This document shows positions 1-9,181 of a stretch of DNA of 64,000 bases, piece after piece; the first letter of the stretch is position 1; every line of letters starts with the position of its first letter. The position numbers and the translations under genes are program-made. A model generated the notes under the pieces. The model made no database searches. It saw only the letters and a program-made list of their open reading frames with translations, and was not told where the DNA came from. The stretch comes from RYN-230 sp963704995 (GTDB taxonomy: Bacteria; Actinomycetota; Actinomycetes; Streptosporangiales; Streptosporangiaceae), in contig CAVPIM010000017.1 in NCBI GenBank assembly GCA_963704995.1, positions 1,736,001-1,800,000 of the forward strand, written 5' to 3'.

Positions 1-1287
1 GCGAACGCCGATGGGGTGGCCAGCATCCTGGCCACCCTGTCCGCCAGCCACGTGCCCGCCAGCTTCTTCCTGACCGGCAACTTCACCAGCGGTTTCCCGG
101 CCCAGGCCAAGGCCATGGCGGCCGCCGGCCGCACCGGTGATCACTCGGTCTCGCACCCGTACTTCACCAGGTTGACCGACGCTCAGATCCGCCAGCAGGT
201 CCTCGGGGCCCAGAAGACCATCAAGACGGTGACTGGCGCCGACCCGGCGCCGTGGTTCCGGTTCCCCTATGGCGACTACAACGCCCATGCCGTGTCGGTG
301 GTGAACTCCACCGGGTTCGTGCCGGTCGGCTGGACCGTGGACACGCTCGGCTGGGAAGGCACGTCCGGCGGCATTACGGCAGCCAAAGTCGTCAGCCGGG
401 TGCTCGGCAGCCTGCAGCCGGGCGAGATCGTGCTCATGCACTGCGGCTCCAACCCCACAGACCACTCCACCCTGGACGCCGACGCCCTGCCGGCCATGAT
501 CAGCCAGCTGCGTGCCCGCGGCTACCAGTTCGTGACCCTCGACGCGCTGCGCGGGCTCGGGTACCACGTGCTGGCCTCGGGCGGCGGGGTGTCCAGTTTC
601 GGCGCGCCGAACTACGGCTCGATCACCAGTGGGGCCGGGGTGAAAGCGGTCGCGCTGGCGGCCGCCCGGGCCACCGGCGGATACTGGATCTTGCGGTCCA
701 ACGGCGGGGTCAGCAACCTCGGCGCCCCCTGGTACGGGTCACTGAACGGCAAGATCCCGGCCGGTCAGACGGTGACCGCCATCGCCGCCACCCCGTCTGG
801 TGGTTACCTGATCCTGACCTCGGGCGGCCGGGTGTACGGGTTCAGCGCGCCCACGTATGGCGGGGTCACGGTGGGCACCGGCGTCAAGGCGGTCGCCCTG
901 GCTGCCGATCCGTCTACCGGCGGATACTGGGTCTTGCGGTCCAACGGCGGGGTCAGCAACCTCGGCGCCCCCTGGTACGGGTCACTGAACGGCAAGATCC
1001 CGGCCGGTCAGACGGTGACCGCCATCGCCGCCACCCCGTCTGGTGGTTACCTGATCCTCGCTTCCGGCGGCGGGGTGTACCCGTTCGGCGCATCCGGGTA
1101 CGGCTCCGCCGCCGGAACCCTCCCGGCCGGCGTCTCCGCCATTGGCCTGGCGGCTGACCCGGTCACCGGAGGCTACTGGATCCTCAAGTCCAACGGCGGC
1201 GTCGCCAACTACAACGCCCCCTGGTACGGGTCACTGAACGGCGCCATTCCCGCAGGCCAGGGCGTAAGCGCCATCGCCAGCGAGTAG
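1..1287 (+). CDS. Polysaccharide deacetylase (NodB domain) with C-terminal YW/GGV repeats, 5' truncated
   Basis: This frame is open from the first base, so the gene begins upstream of the window and lacks the N-terminal TFDDGP metal motif. Other NodB motifs are visible: HSVSH (zinc-binding H-S-x-x-H type), RFPYGDY (R-x-P-Y-G), DTLGWEG and LMHCG. NodB enzymes remove N- or O-acetyl groups from chitin-like or peptidoglycan sugars outside the cell. From about nt 565 to the stop come six units of about 40 residues, each starting GY(W/L/H)(I/V)L and carrying GG(V/R)xxF/L, with two types alternating as three pairs. Such 'GGYW..GGV.. YGS' repeats are common tails of secreted actinobacterial proteins and are probably propeller-like. 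That structure is inference. Confidence 0.85.
   Translation, partial: ANADGVASILATLSASHVPASFFLTGNFTSGFPAQAKAMAAAGRTGDHSVSHPYFTRLTDAQIRQQVLGAQKTIKTVTGADPAPWFRFPYGDYNAHAVSVVNSTGFVPVGWTVDTLGWEGTSGGITAAKVVSRVLGSLQPGEIVLMHCGSNPTDHSTLDADALPAMISQLRARGYQFVTLDALRGLGYHVLASGGGVSSFGAPNYGSITSGAGVKAVALAAARATGGYWILRSNGGVSNLGAPWYGSLNGKIPAGQTVTAIAATPSGGYLILTSGGRVYGFSAPTYGGVTVGTGVKAVALAADPSTGGYWVLRSNGGVSNLGAPWYGSLNGKIPAGQTVTAIAATPSGGYLILASGGGVYPFGASGYGSAAGTLPAGVSAIGLAADPVTGGYWILKSNGGVANYNAPWYGSLNGAIPAGQGVSAIASE
691..1058 (+). repeat. 125-bp perfect direct repeat inside the deacetylase tail
   Basis: Bases 691-815 and 934-1058 are identical by eye and lie 243 bp (81 codons) apart, so the repeat is in frame. A third, diverged copy follows about 249 bp further on. 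The perfect identity against diverged neighbours indicates recent duplication or gene conversion of one repeat pair. Confidence 0.9.
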
Positions 1288-1404
1288 CCACCAACCGCGT
1301 CTGGATGGCTGCCTTCACGCTAAGGAAAGAGTGTTCCACGCTGCGCGCAGAAGGTCCCCGCCGATTGAGTCTTCTGACCCTGGCCGCGCCCGGCCGCCGC
1401 AGGC

Positions 1405-3117
1405 ATGGTCGGAGTTGTGGTTGGTATCTTCCGGCCTAATCGGATCGCCCGGGCGGCGTACGCCGGGTTGATAGCGCTGTCGGCCTACTTCGGCTCGATC
1501 GCGATGATCAGCGGGCTGCTGCCGGTCGGCCCATCGCTGGCGGAGCGGCTGCCGTTTCACAGTCCGGTGTTCGGCGGTATCGCGCTGGCCCTCATCGTCG
1601 GTCTCCCCACGAGCTTGGTCGCGGTTTTGTCCTGGCGCAGGCATCCGCGCACCCCGGATGCGACCGCGCTAGCCGGGCTGATGCTCGTCGGCTGGATCGC
1701 GGCCGAGTTGGCCATCACCCGTGAGTTCAGCGCGCTGCAGGTGGTGTACGCCGCGGCCGGCGCCGGGCTCATCGCGCTGGGCAACGCCGCCATCCTGCGG
1801 CAAGTCGCCGACGTGGTCGTGGCCTTGCCGTTGTTCGTGACCGCGCCGCTGTGGCGGCACTGGCACCTGCACTGGGGAGCTACCCCGGCCGAGGTCGCGG
1901 CGGCGATGCCGGGGGATGAACTGGTGCCCGTATCGCATTTCACGGCCACCCGGGCCGTCACCATCAACGCAACACCGGCGGCGGTCTGGCCGTGGCTCCT
2001 GCAGGTCGGGTATCTGCGGGCCGGTTTCTACAGTTACGACCTGCTCGACAACCTCGGCCGACCCAGTGCCGAGACGGTCCTTCCCGAGTGGCAGCACCTG
2101 CGCCGGGGCGACGTCGCCGCGCCCATGGCGAACCCGCCGACCCCGGCGACATCGTTCGTGCTCACCCAGGCAGACCCGCCGGACCAGCTTGTCTGGGTCA
2201 AGCCGGATTCGACCTGGTGCTGGACCTTGCAGCCGATGCCTGATGGACGGACGCGGCTGGTCACCAGGCTCAGGCAGCGCTACCGGGTGACCTGGGCAAC
2301 TGCCGTCACGGTGATCCTGGCCGAATTCGGGGACTTCCCGATGATGCGCAGAATGCTGCTCGGCATCAAGCAGCGCGCGGAAACCGGGACGAACGCCCGC
2401 ACGGAAAGTGGAGCAGGGATCTCGCCGCCTGCCCTGCTTTCCGGGCCCGGGCATCAGGAAGCCGGCGATGTCAGCCCGGGACAGGCCCGCGTCCGTGCCG
2501 CCGCAGGGCCGGATGGTATCGACCTGTACTGGCTTCCGCTCGGGGCCGGCGGCCATTCGGTGCGCTGGAACGGCGAACTCTACGAGGCACTGGCCGCGTG
2601 GCGCGAGCGACGGCCCAGTCAAGGCCTCTACCACTCGGCCCTCGAGGTGCGCCGCAGCGGCCGCCGGTACGTCATAGAGATGGCGCCGGTGTGGAATGAA
2701 GCCTCGCGCAGCCGCGGCGTCGTTTGCGAAGGACCGGTAGGTGCCCGATGGCTGGGCCGCTTCCGCGCTTTCCGGTACGAGGTGCGCTGCTGGGCCGGGG
2801 GGCGCATCCCGGACGCACTCACGGCGGTTGACAGCCCCCGGCGACTCAGTGATGATCCGGCCACCGTTGTGGAGCTGCTGCAACGGACGCGTGACGTGCC
2901 CGCGCTCACCTGGGGGCGTGACGAAATCGGTGCCGGCGAGATGTGGAACTCGAACTCGCTGGTCGCATGGCTGCTTGCGGGCAGCGGCCACGACATGGCC
3001 GCGATCACGCCACCGGCGCACGGGCGGGCTCCAGGATGGGCCGCAGGCCTGCTGCTTGCTCGCCGCGGGCAAGGCAGCGCGAACCTGCGGCATGCGCCGC
3101 CGGCGCGGACACCATGA
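1405..3117 (+). CDS. Membrane/SRPBCC protein fused to an actinobacterial DUF domain
   Basis: This 570-residue frame has two unrelated halves. Residues 1-150 hold about four hydrophobic segments. Residues 165-320 look like a START/SRPBCC (polyketide cyclase-like) fold, with ITINATPAAVWPWLLQ near its start. A low-complexity linker follows. From about residue 372 (GIDLYWLPLGAGG) to the end the sequence matches, from memory, a stand-alone actinobacterial protein of unknown function of about 200 residues, with conserved GEMWNSNSLVAWLL. The fusion may be genuine. Alternatively two genes may have been joined by an indel, because an ATG at 2468 with AGGAAG upstream sits in another frame just before the second half. 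The biochemical role is unknown. Confidence 0.7.
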   Translation: MVGVVVGIFRPNRIARAAYAGLIALSAYFGSIAMISGLLPVGPSLAERLPFHSPVFGGIALALIVGLPTSLVAVLSWRRHPRTPDATALAGLMLVGWIAAELAITREFSALQVVYAAAGAGLIALGNAAILRQVADVVVALPLFVTAPLWRHWHLHWGATPAEVAAAMPGDELVPVSHFTATRAVTINATPAAVWPWLLQVGYLRAGFYSYDLLDNLGRPSAETVLPEWQHLRRGDVAAPMANPPTPATSFVLTQADPPDQLVWVKPDSTWCWTLQPMPDGRTRLVTRLRQRYRVTWATAVTVILAEFGDFPMMRRMLLGIKQRAETGTNARTESGAGISPPALLSGPGHQEAGDVSPGQARVRAAAGPDGIDLYWLPLGAGGHSVRWNGELYEALAAWRERRPSQGLYHSALEVRRSGRRYVIEMAPVWNEASRSRGVVCEGPVGARWLGRFRAFRYEVRCWAGGRIPDALTAVDSPRRLSDDPATVVELLQRTRDVPALTWGRDEIGAGEMWNSNSLVAWLLAGSGHDMAAITPPAHGRAPGWAAGLLLARRGQGSANLRHAPPARTP

Positions 3118-3291
3118 CTGTCAGGGGACCCGTGAATCGCCCCGCGGTTGCTCTCCGGCGGCGGAACCACCAGGCCGATCTGGTCGTTGCGGAATATTGG
3201 ATTTTGTGATCGTCTGGGCGTGACTTAGCTATTAGCCCAGTGGCCCCCGCCGTACTGGGCGCAGCGTTGCTGCGTCGGTTGGGGGGCTTTC

Positions 3292-5985
3292 GTGCGCTCA
3301 GTCAGATTGGCGACTCTCCTGCGCTCCGTCCGCATGAGGGGACGGGCCAACTATGTGGGTGCTGGCGTAGCCGTGCTGGCCCTGGCGCTCACCACGGTTC
3401 CGGCGGGTGCCGGGGTGGCGGCGGCCAGCTCCGGCCGGTCCACCCGGGCGCCGGGATTAACTGCCGCCCAGCCCGCACCCCAGGACGACCCCACCGCGTC
3501 GCAGGACAACCTGCGCACCGGGTGGGATCCCAATGAACCGGGCCTGAGCCCCTCGGTCGTGCACGGCGCGAGCTTCGGCCAGGTGTTCCGTACCGCCGTC
3601 AATGGCCAGGTGTATGCGCAGCCGCTGGTCATCGGCTCCACCCTGATCGTGGCCACCGAGAACGACTGGGTTTACGGGCTGAACGCCAGCACCGGCGCGA
3701 TCATTTGGTCCACCTCGCTGGGAACGCCGTACGCCATCAAGACCTGCAACAACGTTGCCCCAAACATCGGGGTCACCTCGACCCCGGTCTATGACCCGTC
3801 GTCCGGGACGGCTTATGTGATGGCCCAGGTGGTCAGCGGAACATCCGTGGCCTGGCGGCTGTACGGGATCAACATCACCACGGGCGCCCTCACCTTCCAG
3901 AGGGGAATCTACGGCAGCCCGTCCAACGACTCTCACATCACCTTCAGCACCGCGCAGCAGGGCCAGCGGGCGGGCCTGCTGCTGCTGAACGGGTGGGTCT
4001 ACGCGGCGTTCGCCTCACACTGCGACCACCAGCCCTACGCCGGGTACGTGGCCGCCGTGGACCTGGCCAACAAGGCCAGTTCCACGCTGTGGACCGATGA
4101 AGCCGGGGTGACCAACAACCAGGCCGGCATCTGGCAAAGCAGCGGCGGACTGGTGTCGGACGGGCCCGGCCGGATCTTCCTCACCTCCGGCAACGGCGTC
4201 TCCCCCGCGGCTGGCCCCGGCGGCACTCCACCGGCCCAGCTCGCGGAGTCCGTGGTCCGGCTGGCGCCGCAGGCCGACGGGACCCTGGCCGCGCAGGACT
4301 TCTTCAGCCCAGCCAACGCCCCGACCCTTGACGCCAATGACCTCGACTACGGTGCCGCCGGGCCCGCCGAACTGCCGGTGGGCACCACGGCCTACCCGCA
4401 CGTCCTGGTCCAGGGCGGCAAGGTCGGTCGCATATTTCTGCTGAACGCCGACAACCTCGGTGGCCGCGACCAGGGCCCCGGCGGCTCGGACGAGAACCTG
4501 TACCAGAGCCAGCCCTACGGCGGCCTGTGGGGGCATCCCGCGGTGTTCGAGGCCAGCACGTCCCCCATCCCGGCGGGTTCCTCCGGGCTTTCCGATTACG
4601 TGTACTCCGTAGGCAAGAACGACTATGTGCGGGCCTTCCAGATCGGCACCGACAGCAGCGGGACGCCGCAGCTGGCCGACGTGGCCAACAGCACGTTCCA
4701 GTTCGGCTACGGCTCCGGGTCACCAGTAGTCACCTCCAACGGCAACGACCCGTTGTCTGCGGTCGTGTGGGTGGTGGACAAGTCCGGCTCGAGCTCGAGC
4801 CTCATCGCCTTCCCGGTCGTGCCGCAGCCGGCCAAGGGCGGCGGGGTGAAGCTCCAGCAGATAGACGGAGAGCCGATCGGGACGGCCAGCAACTTCACCG
4901 TCCCGGCGACCAGCAACGGCATGGTCTACGTGGGCACCCTGGACGGTCACGTCCTCGGCTTCGGCGTCACTACCGCTGCCGCCCTGCAGCGGGCCGGGAC
5001 CGGGGAGTTCGGTACCACTGCCGTGGGCTCGGCCACCACCCGGACCGCCACGGTGACCGCCTCCCGGACCGTCACCGTGACCGGCATCAACTCTTCCGCC
5101 ATCACCTCACCCGACCCGTTCACCATCGGCCAGGTGACCAAGACTTCACCCAGCGGGCCGCCGGTGCCGGTTACCTTCCCGGTCACCCTGAACAGCGGTG
5201 ACGCACTGCACGCGCGGGTGACGTTCGCCCCCGCCGCCCCCGGCGGCACCAGCGGCGCGGTGTCGTTCGCCACCACCGCCGGGCAGAACGTGCCGGTCAG
5301 CGTCCCGCTCATCGCCGACGCCACCCAGACCGGGCTGTACGCCACCGCACCCTCCCTGTCCATGCTGCTGTCGCTGAACGACGGCACACAGGTCGGCCCG
5401 GTACCGGTCGGCCTGCCCGAATACGCGGTCAGCACGATCGTCAACGGCGGTACGACGCCCCAGCGGATCACGAAGATCAGCGGGCCAGGCGGCCCGTTCT
5501 CGGCCAGGTTCGTGCCCCCGCCGGGGACTGTCCTGCAGCCTGGCCAGTCCGTGACCGTGCAGTTCGCCTACACGCCCAGCCAGGCGGTGTCCTCCACCTC
5601 GGCGCTCACCATCACCGGCAGCAGCGGCACACCAGCGAAGGTCAGCCTGTCCGGTGCGAGCGCGCCGGCCGTCAGCAAGTTCAGCGCTCCCCAGAGCGTC
5701 AGCTTCGGTAATGTCCCGGTCGGGCACAAGGCCACCCGGTTCATCCACATCGTCAACGCCGGCAACCAGGCGGCACTGGTCAGGAGCACCGCACTGGCCG
5801 GCCCGTTCCACGCCCCGGACCGGGTCGCCCCGGGCCTGCCGGTCAACGGCGGCTACGACCTCAGCATCCCCGTCACCTTCACCCCGGCCGCCACCGGGTA
5901 CACCATCGGTGCCTACACGTTCAGCTGGACAGACAGGTTCGGCCCGCACTCCCTCACCATCCCCATCAACGGCACCGGGGTCTAG
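3292..5985 (+). CDS. Secreted PQQ-like beta-propeller protein with Ig-like C-terminal domains
   Basis: This 897-residue protein starts at a GTG. An internal ATG at 3334 would give a cleaner signal peptide (basic MRGR, then a hydrophobic stretch ending VAAASSG). Residues about 70-560 contain PQQ-binding-like propeller blades such as LIVATENDWVYGLNASTGAIIW and MVYVGTLDGHVLGF. The tail has two or three Ig-like modules of the choice-of-anchor D/ASPM-HYDIN type (FGNVPVGHKATRFIHIVNAGN). The protein is probably extracellular or wall-associated. Classical quinoprotein catalytic residues were not identified, so enzymatic activity is not claimed. It stands alone, with a 174-bp gap upstream. Confidence 0.8.
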   Translation: MRSVRLATLLRSVRMRGRANYVGAGVAVLALALTTVPAGAGVAAASSGRSTRAPGLTAAQPAPQDDPTASQDNLRTGWDPNEPGLSPSVVHGASFGQVFRTAVNGQVYAQPLVIGSTLIVATENDWVYGLNASTGAIIWSTSLGTPYAIKTCNNVAPNIGVTSTPVYDPSSGTAYVMAQVVSGTSVAWRLYGINITTGALTFQRGIYGSPSNDSHITFSTAQQGQRAGLLLLNGWVYAAFASHCDHQPYAGYVAAVDLANKASSTLWTDEAGVTNNQAGIWQSSGGLVSDGPGRIFLTSGNGVSPAAGPGGTPPAQLAESVVRLAPQADGTLAAQDFFSPANAPTLDANDLDYGAAGPAELPVGTTAYPHVLVQGGKVGRIFLLNADNLGGRDQGPGGSDENLYQSQPYGGLWGHPAVFEASTSPIPAGSSGLSDYVYSVGKNDYVRAFQIGTDSSGTPQLADVANSTFQFGYGSGSPVVTSNGNDPLSAVVWVVDKSGSSSSLIAFPVVPQPAKGGGVKLQQIDGEPIGTASNFTVPATSNGMVYVGTLDGHVLGFGVTTAAALQRAGTGEFGTTAVGSATTRTATVTASRTVTVTGINSSAITSPDPFTIGQVTKTSPSGPPVPVTFPVTLNSGDALHARVTFAPAAPGGTSGAVSFATTAGQNVPVSVPLIADATQTGLYATAPSLSMLLSLNDGTQVGPVPVGLPEYAVSTIVNGGTTPQRITKISGPGGPFSARFVPPPGTVLQPGQSVTVQFAYTPSQAVSSTSALTITGSSGTPAKVSLSGASAPAVSKFSAPQSVSFGNVPVGHKATRFIHIVNAGNQAALVRSTALAGPFHAPDRVAPGLPVNGGYDLSIPVTFTPAATGYTIGAYTFSWTDRFGPHSLTIPINGTGV

Positions 5986-6193
5986 CGCCGCACCCCGGGC
6001 GGGCCGGATCGCGATCTCCTCCCGGCCAGCAGAGCAGTGGGGTCGTGACAGGTTCTGCCGCTACGGCTGCACCTGGCGTTGCGCGACGCCGGAAGATGGG
6101 GTAACTGCCCCATGCGCACGGGCCGGTTTCTGGCCATGCTCGGAAACAGCCAGCGGAGATGCCGCCTGGCTGACGAGCAGGTGAGGAGTCGAC

Positions 6194-6559
6194 GTGGCCA
6201 GTAAAGCCGTGATCAGCCTGACCACCGGTCTGGAAGACCCAGAGAAGGTGACGGTTGCCTTCCTGGTCGCTGTGGGGGCGGCCGAGCAGGCCCGCCCGAC
6301 CCTGATGTTCCTGACCAAGGAAGCCGTGCGGCTGGCCCTCGAGGGCGTCGCGCAGGGTGTGGCCTGCGAGGGGTGCCCGTCACTGCCGGAACTGACAAAA
6401 CGTTACGAAGCCGCGGGCGGGCGGTATCTGGTCTGCCCGATCTGCTTCAACGCCAAGCACCTGGACGACACTGCCCTGGTGACCAGTGCATCACTGGGCG
6501 GAACGGTACCGCTGTGGGAATGGATCGGCGATGAGCCAGCAACTACGTTCAGCTACTGA
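6194..6559 (+). CDS. DsrE-family protein
   Basis: This 121-residue protein starts at GTG 6194 with GTGAGGAG six bases upstream as ribosome binding site. The sequence fits the DsrE/DsrF-like fold: a short N-terminal strand (KAVISLTTG), an alternating alpha/beta body, and cysteines in ACEGCPS and VCPICFN. DsrE-like proteins relay sulfur or act as small intracellular regulators; which applies here is unknown. The 3' end overlaps the next gene by 29 bp in another frame, suggesting co-transcription and coupled translation. Confidence 0.75.
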   Translation: MASKAVISLTTGLEDPEKVTVAFLVAVGAAEQARPTLMFLTKEAVRLALEGVAQGVACEGCPSLPELTKRYEAAGGRYLVCPICFNAKHLDDTALVTSASLGGTVPLWEWIGDEPATTFSY

Positions 6560-6953
6560 CCACGACATCGCCGGCCCGGCGACGGGCACGGCGGGCGAGC
6601 GCTTCGCCCACGCCCTCGCTGCGAAGGACGCGACCGCGTTCCGGGCGCTGCTGGCCGACCCGATCGACTTCCAGGCGCTGACGCCGGGCCGCCACTGGCA
6701 GGCCTCGTCGCCTGACGAGGTGGTCGGCGACGTGATTCTCGGCCGGTGGTTCGGCGCCGAGGACGACATCGAGGCGCTGGAGTCGCTGAGCAGTGCCCGG
6801 CTGCCGGGCCGAGAGCACATCAGCTACCGGCTGCGGGTACGCAATGCCGACGGTGAGCACCTGGTCGAGCAGCAGGCGTATTACAACACCGACGGCGGGC
6901 GGATCACGTGGATACGGATCCTCTGCTCGGGTTACCAGAACCTGCACGGCTAG
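6531..6953 (+). CDS. NTF2/SnoaL-like protein
   Basis: I chose ATG 6531 (MSQQLRSATD) rather than the longer GTG-started frame, because the family pattern begins with GERFAHALAAKDATAFRALLADPIDFQALTPG-type sequence and the start lies inside the DsrE gene. The 140-residue product has the cone-shaped NTF2-like pattern: two N-terminal helices, then strands with HISYRLRV and HLVEQQAYY. Members range from small-molecule isomerases to binding proteins, so the substrate cannot be told. Its stop overlaps by 4 bp the stop of the convergent HD-GYP gene. Confidence 0.7.
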   Translation: MSQQLRSATDHDIAGPATGTAGERFAHALAAKDATAFRALLADPIDFQALTPGRHWQASSPDEVVGDVILGRWFGAEDDIEALESLSSARLPGREHISYRLRVRNADGEHLVEQQAYYNTDGGRITWIRILCSGYQNLHG

Positions 6954-8515
6954 GGTTCCGGTTCGCCGATCAGGCCATGGCTCGCAGCGTACAAGCTGGC
7001 CAGCGCACGATTCCCGGTGCCCGTCTTGGCGTAGATGTGCTCAACGTGATGGCTGGCTGTCTTCCTCGAGATCACCAGCCGCTCAGCGATCTCCCGGTTC
7101 GACAGGCCGCGGGCCAGGAGCCTGAGAACCTCGACCTCGCGGCCGGTGAGGCCATCCGGCCGGGCCTGCCTCCGGATTGCGCGATGGCCGGCGGCGGTGA
7201 GCACGGCGGCTGCCGCCTCGGCGTCGAGCCGACCGTCCTTGGCTTCGGCCCGCAGTAGGGCGGCGGCCTCGTCAGCCGTTGACGCGTGGCGGTGGGGCCG
7301 TGGCTCGGTCCGTGAGTGGTAGAAGTCGGCGGCGGCAAGCAGCCGGCCCTCCCGGCTGATGCCGCCCCCGGACAGCCCGCGCGGATACCCGGAGCCGTCA
7401 ATGCGCTCGTGGTGCTGGACGGCAATCGCGGCCAGCGGGGCGAGGGCGGCCGAGCGGGCCATCATGCGCTCCGTGAGGTACGGGTGCAGCCGGACCCGCT
7501 CAGTCTCGGCGTAGCTCAGCGGGCTCTGCTTGTCCCAGATGGTGTTCGGCACGCCGAGCCGGCCCAGGTCGTGAACCAGTCCCGCCAGCCGAACCTGCCT
7601 TGCGGCCGGCTCACTCAGCCCGAACGTCCGTGCGGCCTCTCCCGCGAGATCGGCGACGCCACGTGAGTGCCCGATGGTGTAAGGCGATTTCACATCGGCG
7701 AAGTCCGCGATGGCCTCTAGCGCGGACTCGATCTGCTCCCCGCCCAACCGAACCCCGCGGGCCGGTTCTGCCCTCATCACCGCATCCCATGTGCTGGCCT
7801 TGTCCAGGGCTGCACACAGTGCTGGCGCCTCGGAAACGAAAAGGTCCACCATCGCAGGGTCGAACTGAGTTCCCCGCCGCTGGCGGGCGACCTCGATCGC
7901 GGCGCCGGTTCCGCCCGCGCGCTGAAACACCTCGACCACGTCGGCGAGCGCAACCACCCGGGACGCCACGAGAATCTCCTCTCCCCGGGCCCCTTTCGGA
8001 ACTCCCTTGCCGTCCCAGCGCTCGAAGGTCTGCTCGACACTGTCGCGAACGCGCTGGGGCAGGCCGAGTCGCGCCGTCAGGTCGTCCGCAGCCCTCCAGT
8101 GGTTGTCCAGCATCGCCGCGGCAGCCTTGCGGCCCTCACCCAGGAACACCAGACCCAGCTTGGCCCGCCCCGCGCCCGACCGGCCGGCGCCGAGGTGGCG
8201 GAGCATGAACAGCGGCTTGGACGCCGCCGTCGCGAAGTCCGTCTGGCGGAAGTCGCTCTTGAGCGCCGTGTCATCGCCGAACCACTTCGCCTGCTCGTAC
8301 GCGTTGACATGGCACCCGACCCAGGCGACCAGGGCTGAGTAGTAGACAACCTCTCGCTCGGCCTCATCCAGGCCCATACGCTCCGCGAGCCAGATGGCGA
8401 TCAGGCACTGGCGCAACACGTGCTCCATCGGCTGGCCCATGCCCATATCCGTGGCTAGCGACAGGACAGCGAGCAACTCAGCCAGGGTCAGCCGCGCACT
8501 GGCCGGCTCTGTCAT
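6950..8515 (-). CDS. HD-GYP phosphohydrolase-like protein with LuxR-type DNA-binding domain
   Basis: This 521-residue protein starts at ATG 8515 with GGAGCG upstream. The N-terminal 200 residues are a degenerate HD-like half (VVYYSALVAWVGCH). Residues about 260-410 are an HD-GYP domain with GLVHDLGRLGVPN and HHERIDGSGYP. Residues about 450-515 form a LuxR/FixJ helix-turn-helix (LTGREVEVLRLLARGLSNREIA). HD-GYP domains usually hydrolyse cyclic di-GMP or related nucleotides; here the output is direct DNA binding, so the protein may be a nucleotide-responsive transcription factor. The architecture recurs in actinobacteria. Ligand and targets are unknown. No receiver domain is present. Confidence 0.85.
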   Translation of the reverse strand: MTEPASARLTLAELLAVLSLATDMGMGQPMEHVLRQCLIAIWLAERMGLDEAEREVVYYSALVAWVGCHVNAYEQAKWFGDDTALKSDFRQTDFATAASKPLFMLRHLGAGRSGAGRAKLGLVFLGEGRKAAAAMLDNHWRAADDLTARLGLPQRVRDSVEQTFERWDGKGVPKGARGEEILVASRVVALADVVEVFQRAGGTGAAIEVARQRRGTQFDPAMVDLFVSEAPALCAALDKASTWDAVMRAEPARGVRLGGEQIESALEAIADFADVKSPYTIGHSRGVADLAGEAARTFGLSEPAARQVRLAGLVHDLGRLGVPNTIWDKQSPLSYAETERVRLHPYLTERMMARSAALAPLAAIAVQHHERIDGSGYPRGLSGGGISREGRLLAAADFYHSRTEPRPHRHASTADEAAALLRAEAKDGRLDAEAAAAVLTAAGHRAIRRQARPDGLTGREVEVLRLLARGLSNREIAERLVISRKTASHHVEHIYAKTGTGNRALASLYAASHGLIGEPEP

Positions 8516-8700
8516 ACGGCGCTCCTATGCGTCAGCCGCCTTGCGCGCCCGCTGGCACCGTTCGGGCCGGCGGGGTAGGTGCCGTAGCGCTCCCGTTCCG
8601 CACCATGGTCAGCTCGATGGCCACGATAACCGGCCGGCAGCCCCGTAACCTCGCCCTCAGCATCGGCGGGCGTTTCGTGACCGGGGGCCTGACCCGGGCA

Positions 8701-9117
8701 TCAGGCCGGGATGGCGCCGAGTTGCTGCATCAGGGCGACGCCGTCGAACTGCGTCCAGATGTCGGTCACCCGGCCGTCCTTCAGGCGGTAGAAGTTCATG
8801 CCCTCGACCCTGATCGTCTGGCCGGAGGCGGGGATCCCCATGAGCTCCTGCTGCTGGGAACCGGTCACGACCCACCGGGTGGCGACGGTATCGCCGCTGG
8901 CCACGATGTCCTGCAGGTCCTCCTCCAGGTCGGGAAAGCTCGCCTTGAAGCCCGCAACCTTCTGCTTGAAGCCTGCCAGCGTCGGCTCTTCGCCCGGCGC
9001 TGGATTGTGGTTGACCAGGCCCGGGTCGCCCAGCTCGTCGATCGTCGCTTGGTCGCCCGCGCGAAATGCGTGCTCGAAGCGCGTGATGATCTCGATGTTG
9101 ACCGTTCCCTGAGCCAT
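8701..9117 (-). CDS. SnoaL-like/ester cyclase family protein
   Basis: I chose ATG 9117 because GGAG lies exactly five bases upstream; a GTG two codons earlier would bury that site. The 138-residue product has a SnoaL-like polyketide-cyclase signature: FEHAFRAGDQATIDELGDPGLVNHNP, FKASFPDLEEDLQDIVASGDTVATRW and GRVTDIWTQFDG. Such proteins often accompany detoxification or stress genes; the substrate is unknown. Two 16-bp dyads about 65-105 bp upstream suggest control by a dimeric repressor of TetR or MarR type. Confidence 0.8.
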   Translation of the reverse strand: MAQGTVNIEIITRFEHAFRAGDQATIDELGDPGLVNHNPAPGEEPTLAGFKQKVAGFKASFPDLEEDLQDIVASGDTVATRWVVTGSQQQELMGIPASGQTIRVEGMNFYRLKDGRVTDIWTQFDGVALMQQLGAIPA

Positions 9118-9181
9118 GATCACTCCGTTCCTCGGGCTTGTCCCTCGCGGCGGGCCCGGTCTGCAGCGCTACCCGCATGTA

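Noticed and set aside
252..1157. Long arginine-rich frame overlapping the deacetylase
   Set aside because: It is a shadow of the GC-rich repeat gene, with no family sequence and improbable composition.
1669..3093. 474-codon minus-strand frame
   Set aside because: It is antisense to the SRPBCC/DUF gene, rich in Arg, Pro and His, and lacks recognisable motifs.
6096..6113. Riboswitch-like hairpin upstream of the DsrE gene
   Set aside because: It is a 6-bp stem only, with no recognised aptamer features.
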